From Burkholderiaceae bacterium (lineage in GTDB: Bacteria; Pseudomonadota; Gammaproteobacteria; Burkholderiales; Burkholderiaceae), in assembly GCA_947462685.1 (NCBI GenBank), contig CANHPL010000019.1:1-44491 (forward strand): a DNA stretch of 44,491 nucleotides. The letters are read 5' to 3'. Below the pieces are notes generated by a model. That model was given only the letters and a program-made list of their open reading frames with translations, ran no database searches and was not told the DNA's origin. Below are positions 9,601 through 18,678 of this stretch, in pieces. Both the position numbers and the translations under genes were made by a program. How positions within the stretch are numbered: position 1 is the first letter of the stretch; every line of letters starts with the position of its first letter.

Positions 9601-9847
9601 TAATGGGGAAGGTGTTATGGGATTACCATTTGCCTTATTTGTTGCAGGCAATGTCAATACAATCTTAAGCCTTTGGCCTGTCGACGATGAGGCAACCGCG
9701 ATTTTTATGGAAACCTTCTTCAAGAAACTTAAAAGTGGTGAATCAACAACCGATGCTCTGAAAAATACTAAGCATAATTTTATCAAAAGTATTCAATATA
9801 GTGACCCGAAGTATTGGTCTCCATTTATTCTTGTAGGTGCAGGTTAA
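6605..9847 (+). CDS. exported TPR-CHAT caspase-like protein (second copy)
   Basis: Predicted product is 1080 residues. Residues 1-30 are a signal peptide (hydrophobic LVLSISGIFLFTFFAF, site after GQA). About 11-12 TPR units follow (about 35-530), again of the 42-residue kinesin-light-chain type with LG-x-x-x-P-x-TL loops. A helical linker with a SKARTLLE motif leads to the CHAT domain (about 720-1080). Catalytic residues are His943 in MSAHGYLS and Cys991 in LSACDSGIG, with GLPFALFVAG and LWPVDDEAT after them. It is clearly paralogous to the minus-strand copy in its CHAT part, but the TPR repeats have diverged, suggesting different binding partners. The ATG has no Shine-Dalgarno; translation may be leaderless. 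Protease activity and periplasmic location follow from the family and signal peptide, not from direct proof. Confidence 0.88.
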   Translation: MVKLIKNSLNCLVLSISGIFLFTFFAFGQAESFEKGKAAHKNKDYEAALIHFQEAWEISRAQLGDKDPTTLNYNERLSSTHFVIGKAGLDKSNFQLAEYHFQKAWVISKARLGEKDPKALSYASWVSRAYQGLGKYKEALSLNQSTLEFLSQQLPENHEDILSTKSRIASNYESLSNSQAALKINEEVYSIRKKTLGENDPKTIEALYKIGYNYLRLGKLKEGLEIEIKVTEFNRAKFGAKDYRTINSTAVLATIYNKLGDYEKSIKLREEVLSLRQEKYGEKSSGTLTAMGDLTLSYISVGRYADALLLSEKAVKLGLEIHGPNHASTLNAKNNLSLCYSHLGRYQDSLNLREQLVNDSIQALGLTNYYTLNNMSNLAADYIRANKNKDALDLSKKVFDLRVQVLGKNHNQTLETMAILASSYNRNGENKKALEVQKELLILRSEILGEKNPLTLQTMSGIADTLGRLGETQEQLELQKKVYALRKEVLGIYHPNTLQIIDQLARTYQKINDISAAANLSSEYVTGAEMQRQQGGLSTENKRSIFSRYVVGYRNFSSLQAENNHIDEAFKIAELSKARTLLESMANKNANQSSTIPINDQKSLESYTNKIEAINQSMEKSDSNEEKRNLELMKNDLIVNYQTLQKSLKEKYPKYAQLTDVKIISKEDLNQLIPKNSIAISYLINGEKISAFVIDSNGNLKFEKLPELKNISDTIEIARKYISVGDGFTDAFSIEGKKAWQLPNGSYKLQDITQPGPKDAVPLILGRKVIEKLSQSLIEPLEPYINASSQLVISPDGPLSQLPFEILETKTNSSNLISQKSIQYTQSLSTYALSKNLQIQLKNIPNRKSLLAVGNPEYLNAPQENSTRQLTRNAAISNLDKVTDLDTLWNPLPGTEVEVKKISALFPNSNKVLLGKEATEQNMQQLNQSGEIKNYKYILMSAHGYLSPNQPALSSIVLGLKNKLPSADGYITALEWSEYNLRSDLTVLSACDSGIGKVINGEGVMGLPFALFVAGNVNTILSLWPVDDEATAIFMETFFKKLKSGESTTDALKNTKHNFIKSIQYSDPKYWSPFILVGAG

Positions 9848-9918
9848 TTTCTTAACATAACCGATTGAGAATAAATTTTTTCTAAAAAAATTTTCAACAT
9901 TAATGCCAAAGTAATCAT

Positions 9919-10590
9919 ATGAATAAATTATTCCTCACATTTACTTTATGCTTAACCTGGAATGTATTTTCCCAAAGTTCTAACAATATAGCCAAAGTAC
10001 CTCAAGACTTCATCCCCTCTGGACATTTGATCACTGAATCAATTCGGGGTGACTTAAATAATGATGGGCTTGAGGATTATGTTTTTATAACCAAGGGGAC
10101 TCTAAATTCCAAATTCGTAAAGGATGAAATGCGTGGGTTGTTGGATCGCAATCGTCGTGGCATCGTAATAGTATTAAATAAAGGAAATAAATATGAACTT
10201 GCATTCGAAAGTCGTGACTGTTTTTCATCAGAAAATGAAGATGGTGGCGTATATTTCCCACCATTCTTAAATGTTTCCATTGAAAAAGGTAATTTGTTAA
10301 TTCATTACGCCCATGGCCGTTATGGTTATTGGAGATACAACTTTAAATATCAAAATTCAGGATTTATCTTAATAGGTTACGATCGTGAAGAGGCCTCTGG
10401 TCCTGTTCTATTAAGATCGGTTAGCATCAATTTAATAACAAAGAAAATGTTAATTAAAGAAAATACAAATCCTAATTACCGACCTGAAAAGTTCAAAAGT
10501 AAATGGAGTGACTTTATTTTAAAAAAGCCACTTAAGCTGAATGACTTTGTTGACTTTGATGCATGTCAAGCTATTTTATTGGAATGCTAA
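9919..10590 (+). CDS. exported protein with FG-GAP-like calcium loop
   Basis: Predicted product is 223 residues with a signal peptide (LFLTFTLCLTWNVFS, then QSS). Near residue 45 is GDLNNDGLEDYVFI, the acidic D-x-N-x-D-G-x-x-D loop typical of FG-GAP/VCBS-type calcium sites. The rest is beta-rich with a C-terminal KKPLKLNDFVDFD region. Similar single-domain secreted proteins occur widely as hypotheticals. It is 71 bases downstream of the second CHAT gene on the same strand, so it may be co-transcribed and part of the periplasmic cluster. Two Cys pairs could form disulfides. No enzymatic motif was seen. Confidence 0.75.
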   Translation: MNKLFLTFTLCLTWNVFSQSSNNIAKVPQDFIPSGHLITESIRGDLNNDGLEDYVFITKGTLNSKFVKDEMRGLLDRNRRGIVIVLNKGNKYELAFESRDCFSSENEDGGVYFPPFLNVSIEKGNLLIHYAHGRYGYWRYNFKYQNSGFILIGYDREEASGPVLLRSVSINLITKKMLIKENTNPNYRPEKFKSKWSDFILKKPLKLNDFVDFDACQAILLEC

Positions 10591-10614
10591 AGGAGTCAAA
10601 TAATGCTCTAATTT

Positions 10615-10636
10615 TCCTGTTTCCAGGATTTTTTAT
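10615..10636 (+). terminator. weak intrinsic terminator after the secreted protein gene
   Basis: A five-base stem TCCTG (10615-10619) and CAGGA (10624-10628) encloses a TTTC loop and is followed at once by six T residues. It lies 25 bases after the stop codon at 10588-10590 and would end the plus-strand transcript before the convergent lipoprotein gene. Confidence 0.5.
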
Positions 10637-10712
10637 CATCCAAGGTTTTTTATTTTTTTAATATCTTATTCATTTAATTAATTCAAAATATAAGCACTAA
10701 TGTCAGTCTTGG

Positions 10713-11138
10713 TTAATAAATGACTTTTTCACATAGGCCACTATAAGTTGTCATTCTATCGTTATTTTCGCGGTTGATTTTTTCAACAATGTTCATGCTC
10801 AAACTTTTCTGTAAATTAATTGAGATAGTATGTTCTGATAAATCTTTCTTATCATTAAACTCACATACAGTATTTTCAACTTGTTTGATACATTTCACGC
10901 CTTCACGAGGTATTGATAAGTACAGTAAGTCAAAAGGGTAGAATATTTTTGAGTCTTGAAAATTAAAATTTATTTTTACATTTTTAATCATTTCTACATT
11001 GGATTTAGGGTCAGATTGACTTGTGACAGAGACTACACCTATACATTTTATTTCCATATTTTCAACCGTAGTGCTCTTTTGTGAACAACCCCAAATAATA
11101 AGAAGTAAAAATGGTGTTAGTTTTAATAATTTCTTCAT
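10713..11138 (-). CDS. small lipoprotein of unknown function
   Basis: Predicted product is 141 residues. The N-terminus is a lipoprotein signal: two Lys, hydrophobic LTPFLLLII, then lipobox IWGC with the acceptor Cys near residue 18. The mature domain is beta-rich with Cys residues in IKCIGV, GVKCIKQ, NTVCEF and SGLCEK, probably two disulfides. The order (early K-C, mid V-C-E-F, late Y-S-G-L-C) resembles small exported proteins common in Polynucleobacter-type genomes and the decayed gene at 3799-4248. It is convergent with the secreted protein gene upstream. Function unknown; anchoring to a membrane facing the periplasm is likely. Confidence 0.7.
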   Translation of the reverse strand: MKKLLKLTPFLLLIIWGCSQKSTTVENMEIKCIGVVSVTSQSDPKSNVEMIKNVKINFNFQDSKIFYPFDLLYLSIPREGVKCIKQVENTVCEFNDKKDLSEHTISINLQKSLSMNIVEKINRENNDRMTTYSGLCEKVIY

Positions 11139-11329
11139 TGATAGAATTTACCTTTTACTTGTTTTTCAACTCTACTTTGAGATTTTTCTTCAAACGCAAA
11201 GTAAATTTTGAACTGATGTTCATGTAGCACCATGATGAATGATTTTAGCCCACGAAGTTGGGTGCATTGATTAGCTTATCATGCTAGGTTGATTGTGGAA
11301 AGATTTAGATATCTTTATTATCTTACCCA

Positions 11330-11356
11330 CCCTGAAGAAAGAGAATTTCTTCAGGG
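11330..11356. repeat. perfect 11-bp inverted repeat (hairpin)
   Basis: CCCTGAAGAAA at 11330-11340 pairs exactly with TTTCTTCAGGG at 11346-11356 around a GAGAA loop. On neither strand is it followed by a run of T residues (plus strand continues CTTTGG), so it is not a typical intrinsic terminator. It could mark a Rho-dependent end, an operator or the edge of an inserted segment. Confidence 0.6.
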
Positions 11357-11404
11357 CTTTGGACGCAATAACATCATTCGTCTAGCGGGTCTCTGATACA
11401 TTTC

Positions 11405-11492
11405 TTAGTAAGCCTTTGCAACTTCTTTGTCGATCAACCAAGCGAGGCGTGCCTTGCTTGAGAGTTTTGCCCATATTGGTGATGCCTTATTT
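11405..11492 (-). pseudogene. coding-like C-terminal fragment out of frame with the ModA-like gene
   Basis: In a frame shifted from the ModA-like gene, the minus strand reads EWNPFKNKASPIWAKLSSKA then RLAWLIDKEVAKAY and a TAA at 11405-11407. The composition is protein-like (Trp, balanced charge, helical pattern) and the frame stays open upstream into the end of the ModA-like ORF. It has no convincing start. I interpret it as the remnant of a C-terminus left by a deletion or insertion at this junction; a chance frame cannot be excluded. Confidence 0.3.
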
Positions 11493-12239
11493 TTAAATGG
11501 GTTCCATTCCTTGCTTTTTATATACAGCAACCGATTCTTGGGTGGATAAAAACTGTATCAGAGATTTGACTAGCTGTGGATCCTTAGCATCTTTCATCAC
11601 ACCGGCTGAGAAAATCGTAAACATTTGCAAATTACCTGGTAGAGGTCCTACCAACTGCGTACCTTTTACATTAGTAAGCTCACTAATCATTTGCACACCC
11701 ATTTCAGCTTCCCCCTTTGCAACGATTTCAGCAATAATCCCTCCGGGAGGTGTCTTAGATTTAGCTTTTACCTGATCCCCAATCCCCAACTGATCAATTA
11801 CTTTTGAAAAATAAATGCCACTTGCTCCAGTTGCTGTATAAGCTACTGAACTCGTTTCTAACAACGCTTTTTTTAATGCCTCAGGTGAGCTTATATCGGG
11901 CTTGGTTTTGCCACTTTGTATCGCTACTCCTATCCCAGATTTAGCAAGATCAACGCGACTTCCTGATGTTAATTTTCCGGATTGCGTCAGTTCATCAATT
12001 AATGGGGCAGTTAATATAACTAAATCTACTGACTCACCCGCCTGAATACGTTTCATCAAAAGATTAGAAGTATCATATGAAACTTTGATGTGGTGACCAG
12101 TCTTTTTCTCAAAATCTAACAAGACTACTTTCATCATGGAACTCACACCCGTTGAAGCTAGTAATGTAATGTCTGCGGCCATTACTTGAATATTTATGAA
12201 TAACAGAACATATATACAACAAATTTTTCTTAAAAACAT
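11493..12239 (-). CDS. ModA-like periplasmic binding protein, orphan
   Basis: Predicted product is 248 residues. A signal peptide (CCIYVLLFINIQVMAA) is followed by a type II periplasmic-binding fold of the molybdate/anion group: ITLLASTGVSSMMK, then SYDTSNLLMKRIQAGESVDL, and later TATGASGIYFSKVIDQLGI. The ATG at 12239 is chosen because AGAGGA lies seven bases before it and it starts the signal peptide; the longer frame from 12335 has no such support. No permease or ATPase gene is nearby, so it may feed a distant transporter, or act as the solitary binding proteins of this type often do. Substrate cannot be told; molybdate is only one option. Confidence 0.85.
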   Translation of the reverse strand: MFLRKICCIYVLLFINIQVMAADITLLASTGVSSMMKVVLLDFEKKTGHHIKVSYDTSNLLMKRIQAGESVDLVILTAPLIDELTQSGKLTSGSRVDLAKSGIGVAIQSGKTKPDISSPEALKKALLETSSVAYTATGASGIYFSKVIDQLGIGDQVKAKSKTPPGGIIAEIVAKGEAEMGVQMISELTNVKGTQLVGPLPGNLQMFTIFSAGVMKDAKDPQLVKSLIQFLSTQESVAVYKKQGMEPI

Positions 12240-12605
12240 GAAGATTCCTCTTATTTTGGATAAGTCGTTTAATTGAATAATATTATTCCACCAACATTCG
12301 CTCATGCATGAATACAAATGCGGCTGATTTAGCAATGAACTCTATAACTTTACTATTTATGTGCAAGGATGTAATTAAGTCATTATTTAATAATCGTTAT
12401 TACACGATACTAAATCCTATTCAATTGTTTACTATTGGGGTAAGTACCATGAGAGACCTTATATCCTCAATCTTATCTGAGATTAAATAAGGCATTAACT
12501 CAAGATGTTTTTTCAATTTAATTAGCTTTGACTAGAAATCCTTATTAAACCTCGGGAGGGATTTGATATCCTATGAATAAGTTGGGAGTCGAGTTTCAAA
12601 ATCTA
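12240..12605. other. intergenic region upstream of the ModA-like gene
   Basis: These 366 bases hold no convincing gene. A 60-codon plus-strand frame at 12308-12490 lacks a ribosome site and a recognisable product. A perfect inverted repeat TAATAA-TCG-TTATTA at 12388-12402 lies about 150 bases upstream of the ModA-like start and could be a regulator site, though such A+T-rich palindromes arise by chance. The promoter of the ModA-like gene should lie here. Confidence 0.4.
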
Positions 12606-13928
12606 CTACTTCGTTTTTGGCATCAACACACTAATGCCACCCATATAAGCTTGTAAATTCGTTGGAATTCGTATACTACCGTCTTCTTGTTGATTGTTTT
12701 CAATCAGCGCCACTAGACATCGGCCAATCGCCAATCCTGAACCATTGAGTGTATGAATTAACTCCGGTTTACCTTGCCCATCTTTAAATCTTGCTTGCAT
12801 CCTACGTGCCTGAAAATCCCCCATGGTTGAACAAGAGCTAATTTCGCGATAGGTATTTTGCGATGGAATCCAAGCCTCCAAATCATAAGTTTTCATACTT
12901 CCAAAGCCCATATCGCCTGTGCACAACAGTATTTTTCGATAAGGAATTTCTAAGCCCTCTAAAACTGCTTGAGCATGCTCCGTTAACTGCTCAAGAGCTT
13001 CTAAAGAATCCGCGGGTTTTACAAAATGAACTAATTCAACTTTTTCAAATTGATGCTGCCGAATCATGCCCCTGACGTCGCGGCCATGACTGCCAGCTTC
13101 GGATCTAAAACAAGGAGTGTGCGCCACATATTGTTGAGGCAATTCCTGTGCCTGAAAAATGTGATCTCGAGCCAAATTGGTCACAGGGACTTCTGCGGTT
13201 GGTATGAGGTAAAAATTTTCAAGATCTCCATCTGCTTCTTGTTCAATTGAAGATTCAGAGATTTTTCTTGGAACTTTAAATAAATCTTCTTCAAATTTTG
13301 GTAGTTGACCTGTGCCGCGCATTGATTGCGCGTTCACAATTAAGGGTACATTAATCTCTTCATAGCCATGCTGTGTTGTATGTAAGTCCAACATGTATTG
13401 GGCGAGCGCTCGGTGAAGTTTGGCTATTGCTCCTTTTAGAACAACAAACCTAGAGCCAGTAATTTTGGTTGCTGAAGTAAAATCCAGTCCATGAAATGCC
13501 CCTAAATCGACATGGTCTTTTATTTGAAAATGAAAGCTCGGGATATCACCCCAGCGTTTAATTTCGACATTATCTTGCTCGTCTTTTCCTTCGGGTACTG
13601 TTTCATGCGGCAAATTAGGGATGCCCATCATAAAATCAGCAATGTCTTTTTGCAACACATCTAAATTCTGACTGGCGGTACTGAGCAACTCATTACATTG
13701 CACGGAGTCAGACATTTCTACCGCGGCATCTTCGCCCTTCGATTTTTTCATGCCAATACTTTTTGCCAGCTGATTACGCTTCGCTTGCAATTCTTCCGCA
13801 TGCGCTTGAAGTGTTTTTCTTTCTGCTTCAAGCGCCGTATATTTCGCAACATCTAAAATAAACTTCCGCTTAGCCAACTGGGTGGCAACACTATTGACGT
13901 CTTTGCGAAGTAATTGGGGATCAATCAT
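12606..13928 (-). CDS. serS: serine--tRNA ligase
   Basis: Product of 440 residues, the usual length. It charges tRNA-Ser with serine in the cytoplasm. The N-terminal coiled-coil arm (about 25-110, [18 protein letters not shown]) grips the long variable arm of tRNA-Ser. The class II catalytic core shows motif 2 ([20 protein letters not shown], near residue 275) and motif 3 ([15 protein letters not shown], near 405), with TAEVPVTN between them for serine/ATP binding. It is the last gene of a minus-strand ftsK-lolA-serS row, 26 bases after lolA. In many proteobacteria rarA sits between lolA and serS; it is missing here. Confidence 0.98.
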   Translation of the reverse strand: MIDPQLLRKDVNSVATQLAKRKFILDVAKYTALEAERKTLQAHAEELQAKRNQLAKSIGMKKSKGEDAAVEMSDSVQCNELLSTASQNLDVLQKDIADFMMGIPNLPHETVPEGKDEQDNVEIKRWGDIPSFHFQIKDHVDLGAFHGLDFTSATKITGSRFVVLKGAIAKLHRALAQYMLDLHTTQHGYEEINVPLIVNAQSMRGTGQLPKFEEDLFKVPRKISESSIEQEADGDLENFYLIPTAEVPVTNLARDHIFQAQELPQQYVAHTPCFRSEAGSHGRDVRGMIRQHQFEKVELVHFVKPADSLEALEQLTEHAQAVLEGLEIPYRKILLCTGDMGFGSMKTYDLEAWIPSQNTYREISSCSTMGDFQARRMQARFKDGQGKPELIHTLNGSGLAIGRCLVALIENNQQEDGSIRIPTNLQAYMGGISVLMPKTK

Positions 13929-13954
13929 TAATATTCAATCTAACAAAAATGGAA

Positions 13955-14602
13955 TTATGGAAGTTTAACAATATCAGCCCCCGGTGGCGCTTTAAAAATA
14001 AACTCGCTAGAGGATACTGAAATATTGGTTTTAATATTTGTAAATGTTAACAAAACTACGTTACCAAAGTTATCGCGAAGCTCCATGGCTTGCGGTAAAT
14101 TATTCGACATTCCAATACCAATCTTGCTATACGGAATATCATTCGATCCCTGCTTACTCACTTTGGGCGACAACTCCACCCAAGTTAAATCGCCTTTCTC
14201 GCCAACCAATTGAAGTTCAAAATACTGGTCAAGAGGGGTATCACCAAACAATATGGCGGCAGGTGTGGTGGCCAGTGCTTGATTAGCCGATCGATATGTC
14301 ACTTGATTTAAATCCTTATCCCACATTGCTAATTGCTTACCATCTGCCAACATTTTTTGTTCATAAGGCTTTAACACTGTCCACACGAATTTACCCGGTC
14401 TAGAAAAAACAAAATTCCCAGATAATTCTTTATTAATTTTGAGCTTGCCATCACTCCCTTGACTTACCTGTTGTTGCACAAAATCACCAGACGAGCTTTT
14501 TGTATTTCTAGAAAAATGTTTTAACTGTCCAATAGCATCCATTGACCATACAAGATGGCTAATAGATAAACCACAAATCAGAATCCCAATTTTTTTTATC
14601 AT
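13955..14602 (-). CDS. lolA: outer-membrane lipoprotein carrier LolA
   Basis: Product of 215 residues. LolA takes lipoproteins from LolCDE at the inner membrane and carries them through the periplasm to LolB. A signal peptide (IGILICGLSISHLVWS) precedes the half-barrel domain, with QLKHFSRNTKSSSGDFVQQ, GNFVFSRPGKFVWTVLKPYE and DKDLNQVTYR characteristic of the family. The start has its ribosome site in TAGGAAG, where the TAG is the ftsK stop, so translation is likely coupled to ftsK (six-base gap). Length and order match other betaproteobacteria. Confidence 0.95.
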   Translation of the reverse strand: MIKKIGILICGLSISHLVWSMDAIGQLKHFSRNTKSSSGDFVQQQVSQGSDGKLKINKELSGNFVFSRPGKFVWTVLKPYEQKMLADGKQLAMWDKDLNQVTYRSANQALATTPAAILFGDTPLDQYFELQLVGEKGDLTWVELSPKVSKQGSNDIPYSKIGIGMSNNLPQAMELRDNFGNVVLLTFTNIKTNISVSSSEFIFKAPPGADIVKLP

Positions 14603-14608
14603 GACTTC

Positions 14609-16960
14609 CTATTTAGTTGCTGATGAAGATGTCAAAATTTCTCTTGTTCCTGATCCTGACATTTTAGAAACTAATCCGGATTTTTCCATATCTTCTAATA
14701 ATCTTGCTGCTCGGTTATACCCAATGCGCAAGTGTCGCTGTACAAGTGAAATCGAAGCACGTTTGTTTTCTAGAACAATCGCAACGGCTTGATCATACAA
14801 CGGGTCAGCTTCACCACCAGCATCCTCGCCGAAGCCGCCCTCAGCACTTTCAGCTGGTCCATCAATAATTTCATCAATATAATTTGGGGCACTGCGCTCT
14901 TTTAACCAATCAACTACCCGTTGCACTTCGCTATCAGAGACAAATGCTCCATGAGCACGCATAGGCTGCCCTGTACCAGGCGGCATGTACAACATATCCC
15001 CCATACCCAATAAGCTTTCAGCCCCCTGCTGATCAAGGATGGTTCTACTATCAATACGGCTACTCACCTGGAATGACAAACGGGTTGGCACATTGGCTTT
15101 AATCAATCCTGTAATCACATCTACGCTTGGACGTTGAGTTGCTAAAATCAGATGGATTCCTGCAGCTCGCGCTTTTTGCGCAATCCGTGCAATTAACTCT
15201 TCTAGTTTTTTACCAACCACCATCATTAAGTCGGCTAATTCATCAATCACAATCACGATTGTTGGAGCCTTATGCAGTGGTTCAGGATCTTCAGGGGTTA
15301 AACTAAATGGATTAAATAAATGTGTTCCTGCCTCTTCTGCTTCCATGATTTTTTTATTAAAACCAGTGAGATTACGCACGCCAAACTTACTCATTAATTT
15401 ATATCGGCGATCCATCTCCTTCACTGCCCATTGCAATGCATTGGAAGCTTGCTTCATATCAGTGACTACAGGTGTTAATAAATGGGGAATGTCCTCATAC
15501 ATAGCCATTTCTAACATTTTTGGATCAATCAATATCAACCTAACTTCATCAGGCTTTGCTTTGAAAAGTAGCGATAAAATCATGGCGTTAATGCCCACTG
15601 ATTTTCCTGATCCTGTTGTACCAGCAACTAACATATGTGGCATCTTTGCCAAATCAGCCACCATTGGCTGACCTGAGATATCTTTACCTAATGCTAATGT
15701 CAATAAAGAATGGCTTGAGTTATAAATTTGTGATGTCAGAATTTCAGACAAACTGATCATTTGACGTTTTGGATTGGGCACTTCAAGGCCCATACAAGTT
15801 TTACCAGGAATCGTCTCTACGACCCGCAATGCTTGAGTTCCTAAAGCACGATTTAAATCTTTACTTAAATTGACGATTTGACTACCTTTAACACCTAAGG
15901 CAGGCTCAATTTCATAACGAGTAATCACCGGCCCAGGGTAAGCAGCAACTACTTTGACCTCTACCCCAAAATCTTTTAACTTCCGCTCAATTAGGCGAGA
16001 GGTAAATTCCAATGTGTCTTCCGAAACATTATCAACTTGAACTGGGGATTCATCCAAAAGTGATAAAGGTGGTAATTCTGAGTCAGGAATCTCGTCAAAA
16101 AGTATTTGCTGTTTTTCCCGCTCAACCCGCTCACTCTTCTGAATCACTGGCTCTTGGCGAATAATTTGGACCGGCTCAACAACGTCAAATTTTTCTAATT
16201 CTCCTTCTACTAACTCTTCTCGTTCTTCGGCTGCTACTTCACCAATTTTGCGATCTTCAACAGAGGCTTGCTTATTACGCAACTTCATAAACCCAAGTTC
16301 TAAGCCACGCCCTACCCGCTCTGAGAACCCAATCCATGAAAAATGAAGAAATAAAGATAAACCAGCAAAAAAGACTAGCAGTAAAACAAGTGTGGCTCCA
16401 GTAAAGCCAAGAAGATTTTGTAGTGAATCGCCAATCGCCTCTCCCAAGACACCGCCAGGTCGATTCGGCAAAGGCCAGCTTAAAGAATGTAAACGAATCG
16501 ACTCTAAGGCAACACTTGAACATAAAGTCATTAAAAAACCTAACCAACGGACCATCCAAGAATCTTTTATATAATGATCAGTTACGACATCTGCTGCAGT
16601 TGTCCCTGGAAGCGATATTTTTTGCCATCCTCTGAGGACCCGTCTTGCAAATAAAACGACCCACCAATAAGCTGATACACCAAATACAAAAAGGAAAAGA
16701 TCAGATAGGTATGCTCCTGCTCTACCACCAAGATTTTTTACTGCTCCGCCAGAATTATTCGACCATGCTGGGTCACTTGGGTGATAAGTCACTAGAATCA
16801 ACATCAAACCCAAGCAGGCTGACAAAGCGATAAACCACCTAATTTCCGATAATAATTTTTGAAATCGTAAGGTATTTTCTGATGGGGTGGAATCTTCCCC
16901 ATCCAACGGAATGGAGGCTTTTATACGTACCGATTTTGGTTGAACTATGTTTCGTCCCAT
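14609..16960 (-). CDS. ftsK: DNA translocase FtsK
   Basis: Product of 783 residues. FtsK pumps DNA at the division septum and activates XerCD at dif. Four N-terminal membrane segments are visible (about 40-60, 85-110, 135-155, 180-205). An acidic linker rich in Glu follows (about 225-310). The motor has Walker A in [13 protein letters not shown] and Walker B in [13 protein letters not shown], plus [12 protein letters not shown]. The C-terminal gamma domain (about 715-780, [17 protein letters not shown]) is a winged helix that reads KOPS sites. It is a short-linker FtsK, as usual in this group. It heads the row with lolA and serS and is divergent from trxB. Confidence 0.97.
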   Translation of the reverse strand: MGRNIVQPKSVRIKASIPLDGEDSTPSENTLRFQKLLSEIRWFIALSACLGLMLILVTYHPSDPAWSNNSGGAVKNLGGRAGAYLSDLFLFVFGVSAYWWVVLFARRVLRGWQKISLPGTTAADVVTDHYIKDSWMVRWLGFLMTLCSSVALESIRLHSLSWPLPNRPGGVLGEAIGDSLQNLLGFTGATLVLLLVFFAGLSLFLHFSWIGFSERVGRGLELGFMKLRNKQASVEDRKIGEVAAEEREELVEGELEKFDVVEPVQIIRQEPVIQKSERVEREKQQILFDEIPDSELPPLSLLDESPVQVDNVSEDTLEFTSRLIERKLKDFGVEVKVVAAYPGPVITRYEIEPALGVKGSQIVNLSKDLNRALGTQALRVVETIPGKTCMGLEVPNPKRQMISLSEILTSQIYNSSHSLLTLALGKDISGQPMVADLAKMPHMLVAGTTGSGKSVGINAMILSLLFKAKPDEVRLILIDPKMLEMAMYEDIPHLLTPVVTDMKQASNALQWAVKEMDRRYKLMSKFGVRNLTGFNKKIMEAEEAGTHLFNPFSLTPEDPEPLHKAPTIVIVIDELADLMMVVGKKLEELIARIAQKARAAGIHLILATQRPSVDVITGLIKANVPTRLSFQVSSRIDSRTILDQQGAESLLGMGDMLYMPPGTGQPMRAHGAFVSDSEVQRVVDWLKERSAPNYIDEIIDGPAESAEGGFGEDAGGEADPLYDQAVAIVLENKRASISLVQRHLRIGYNRAARLLEDMEKSGLVSKMSGSGTREILTSSSATK

Positions 16961-18011
<1,051 letters not shown>

Positions 18012-18029
18012 ATAGTTCTAGTCTAAAAA

Positions 18030-18057
18030 GCCAAGCATAGCTTGGCATTTGCATTTT
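18030..18057 (+). terminator. intrinsic terminator after trxB
   Basis: GCCAAGC (18030-18036) and GCTTGGC (18040-18046) form a seven-base perfect stem with an ATA loop, followed by ATTTGCATTTT. The T run is interrupted, so termination may be partial. Confidence 0.65.
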
Positions 18058-18123
18058 CTGGAATGGTTTCACTTGATTTTGTTAGAATTTGGCTTTATTA
18101 CTTAACTAGATTGAATCGAAATT

Positions 18124-18666
18124 ATGAGTTTAAATAACGTTACTCCAGGGGAAAAAATCCCTAATATTTTTAATGTCATCATCGAAATCCCGATGAATGC
18201 TGACCCAATTAAGTACGAAGTTGATAAAGAGTCTGGAGCAATTTTTGTTGATCGCTTCTTAGGTACCGCGATGCACTATCCTTGCAACTACGGCTATGTT
18301 CCTCAAAGCATTTCCGATGATGGTGATCCAGTAGATGTTCTTGTTATTACGCCTTTTCCTCTCATCCCTGGCGTTGTGGTTTCATGCCGTGCCATCGGTA
18401 TTTTTCTTATGGATGATGAAGCTGGTGGTGATGCAAAGATTTTGGCTGTGCCTGAAGATAAAATATTACCGCTCTACTCCAACTGGAAAAAACCTGAGGA
18501 TTTAAATCCAATGATCCTCAACCAAATTAAACATTTCTTTGAGCATTATAAAGATTTAGAGCCTGGTAAATGGGTCAAAGTAAAAGGCTGGGAAGGTCCT
18601 GAGGCCGCTAAAGAAGAACTCCTGAAAGGTATCGAGCGCTATCAATCTGAATCTTCTTCTCAGTAA
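18124..18666 (+). CDS. ppa: inorganic pyrophosphatase
   Basis: Product of 180 residues, a family I soluble pyrophosphatase hydrolysing PPi to two phosphates and so pulling biosynthetic reactions forward. The signature [11 protein letters not shown] with its three metal-binding Asp is near residue 65-75, preceded by [13 protein letters not shown] and followed by EDKILP and the [11 protein letters not shown] region. It stands 12 bases upstream of nadE, which itself produces PPi, and the two are probably co-transcribed. Confidence 0.97.
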   Translation: MSLNNVTPGEKIPNIFNVIIEIPMNADPIKYEVDKESGAIFVDRFLGTAMHYPCNYGYVPQSISDDGDPVDVLVITPFPLIPGVVVSCRAIGIFLMDDEAGGDAKILAVPEDKILPLYSNWKKPEDLNPMILNQIKHFFEHYKDLEPGKWVKVKGWEGPEAAKEELLKGIERYQSESSSQ

Positions 18667-18678
18667 TCTTGGATCACT

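Larger units (their letters stand above)
11139..11492. other. intergenic stretch with perfect hairpin and coding remnant
   Basis: No complete gene is visible in these 354 bases. They hold an 11-base perfect hairpin at 11330-11356 and, on the minus strand, a coding-like fragment ending at 11405 (both listed separately). The rest is A+T-rich without a convincing promoter or RNA. Confidence 0.5.

Noticed and set aside
9451..9786. 111-codon minus-strand ORF opposite the CHAT domain
   Set aside because: Antisense shadow of conserved protease motifs; a similar shadow occurs opposite the other CHAT domain.
245..9847. Repeated pattern in the CHAT genes as a possible CRISPR or DNA repeat array
   Set aside because: The periodicity is at protein level (42-residue TPRs) with diverged DNA; there are no identical repeats with spacers.
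12388..12402. TAATAA-TCG-TTATTA palindrome as a definite operator
   Set aside because: Short and A+T-only arms; no second copy or regulator gene nearby to support it.
12308..12490. 60-codon plus-strand ORF upstream of the ModA-like gene
   Set aside because: No ribosome site, poor composition and no recognisable product; probably chance in A+T-rich DNA.
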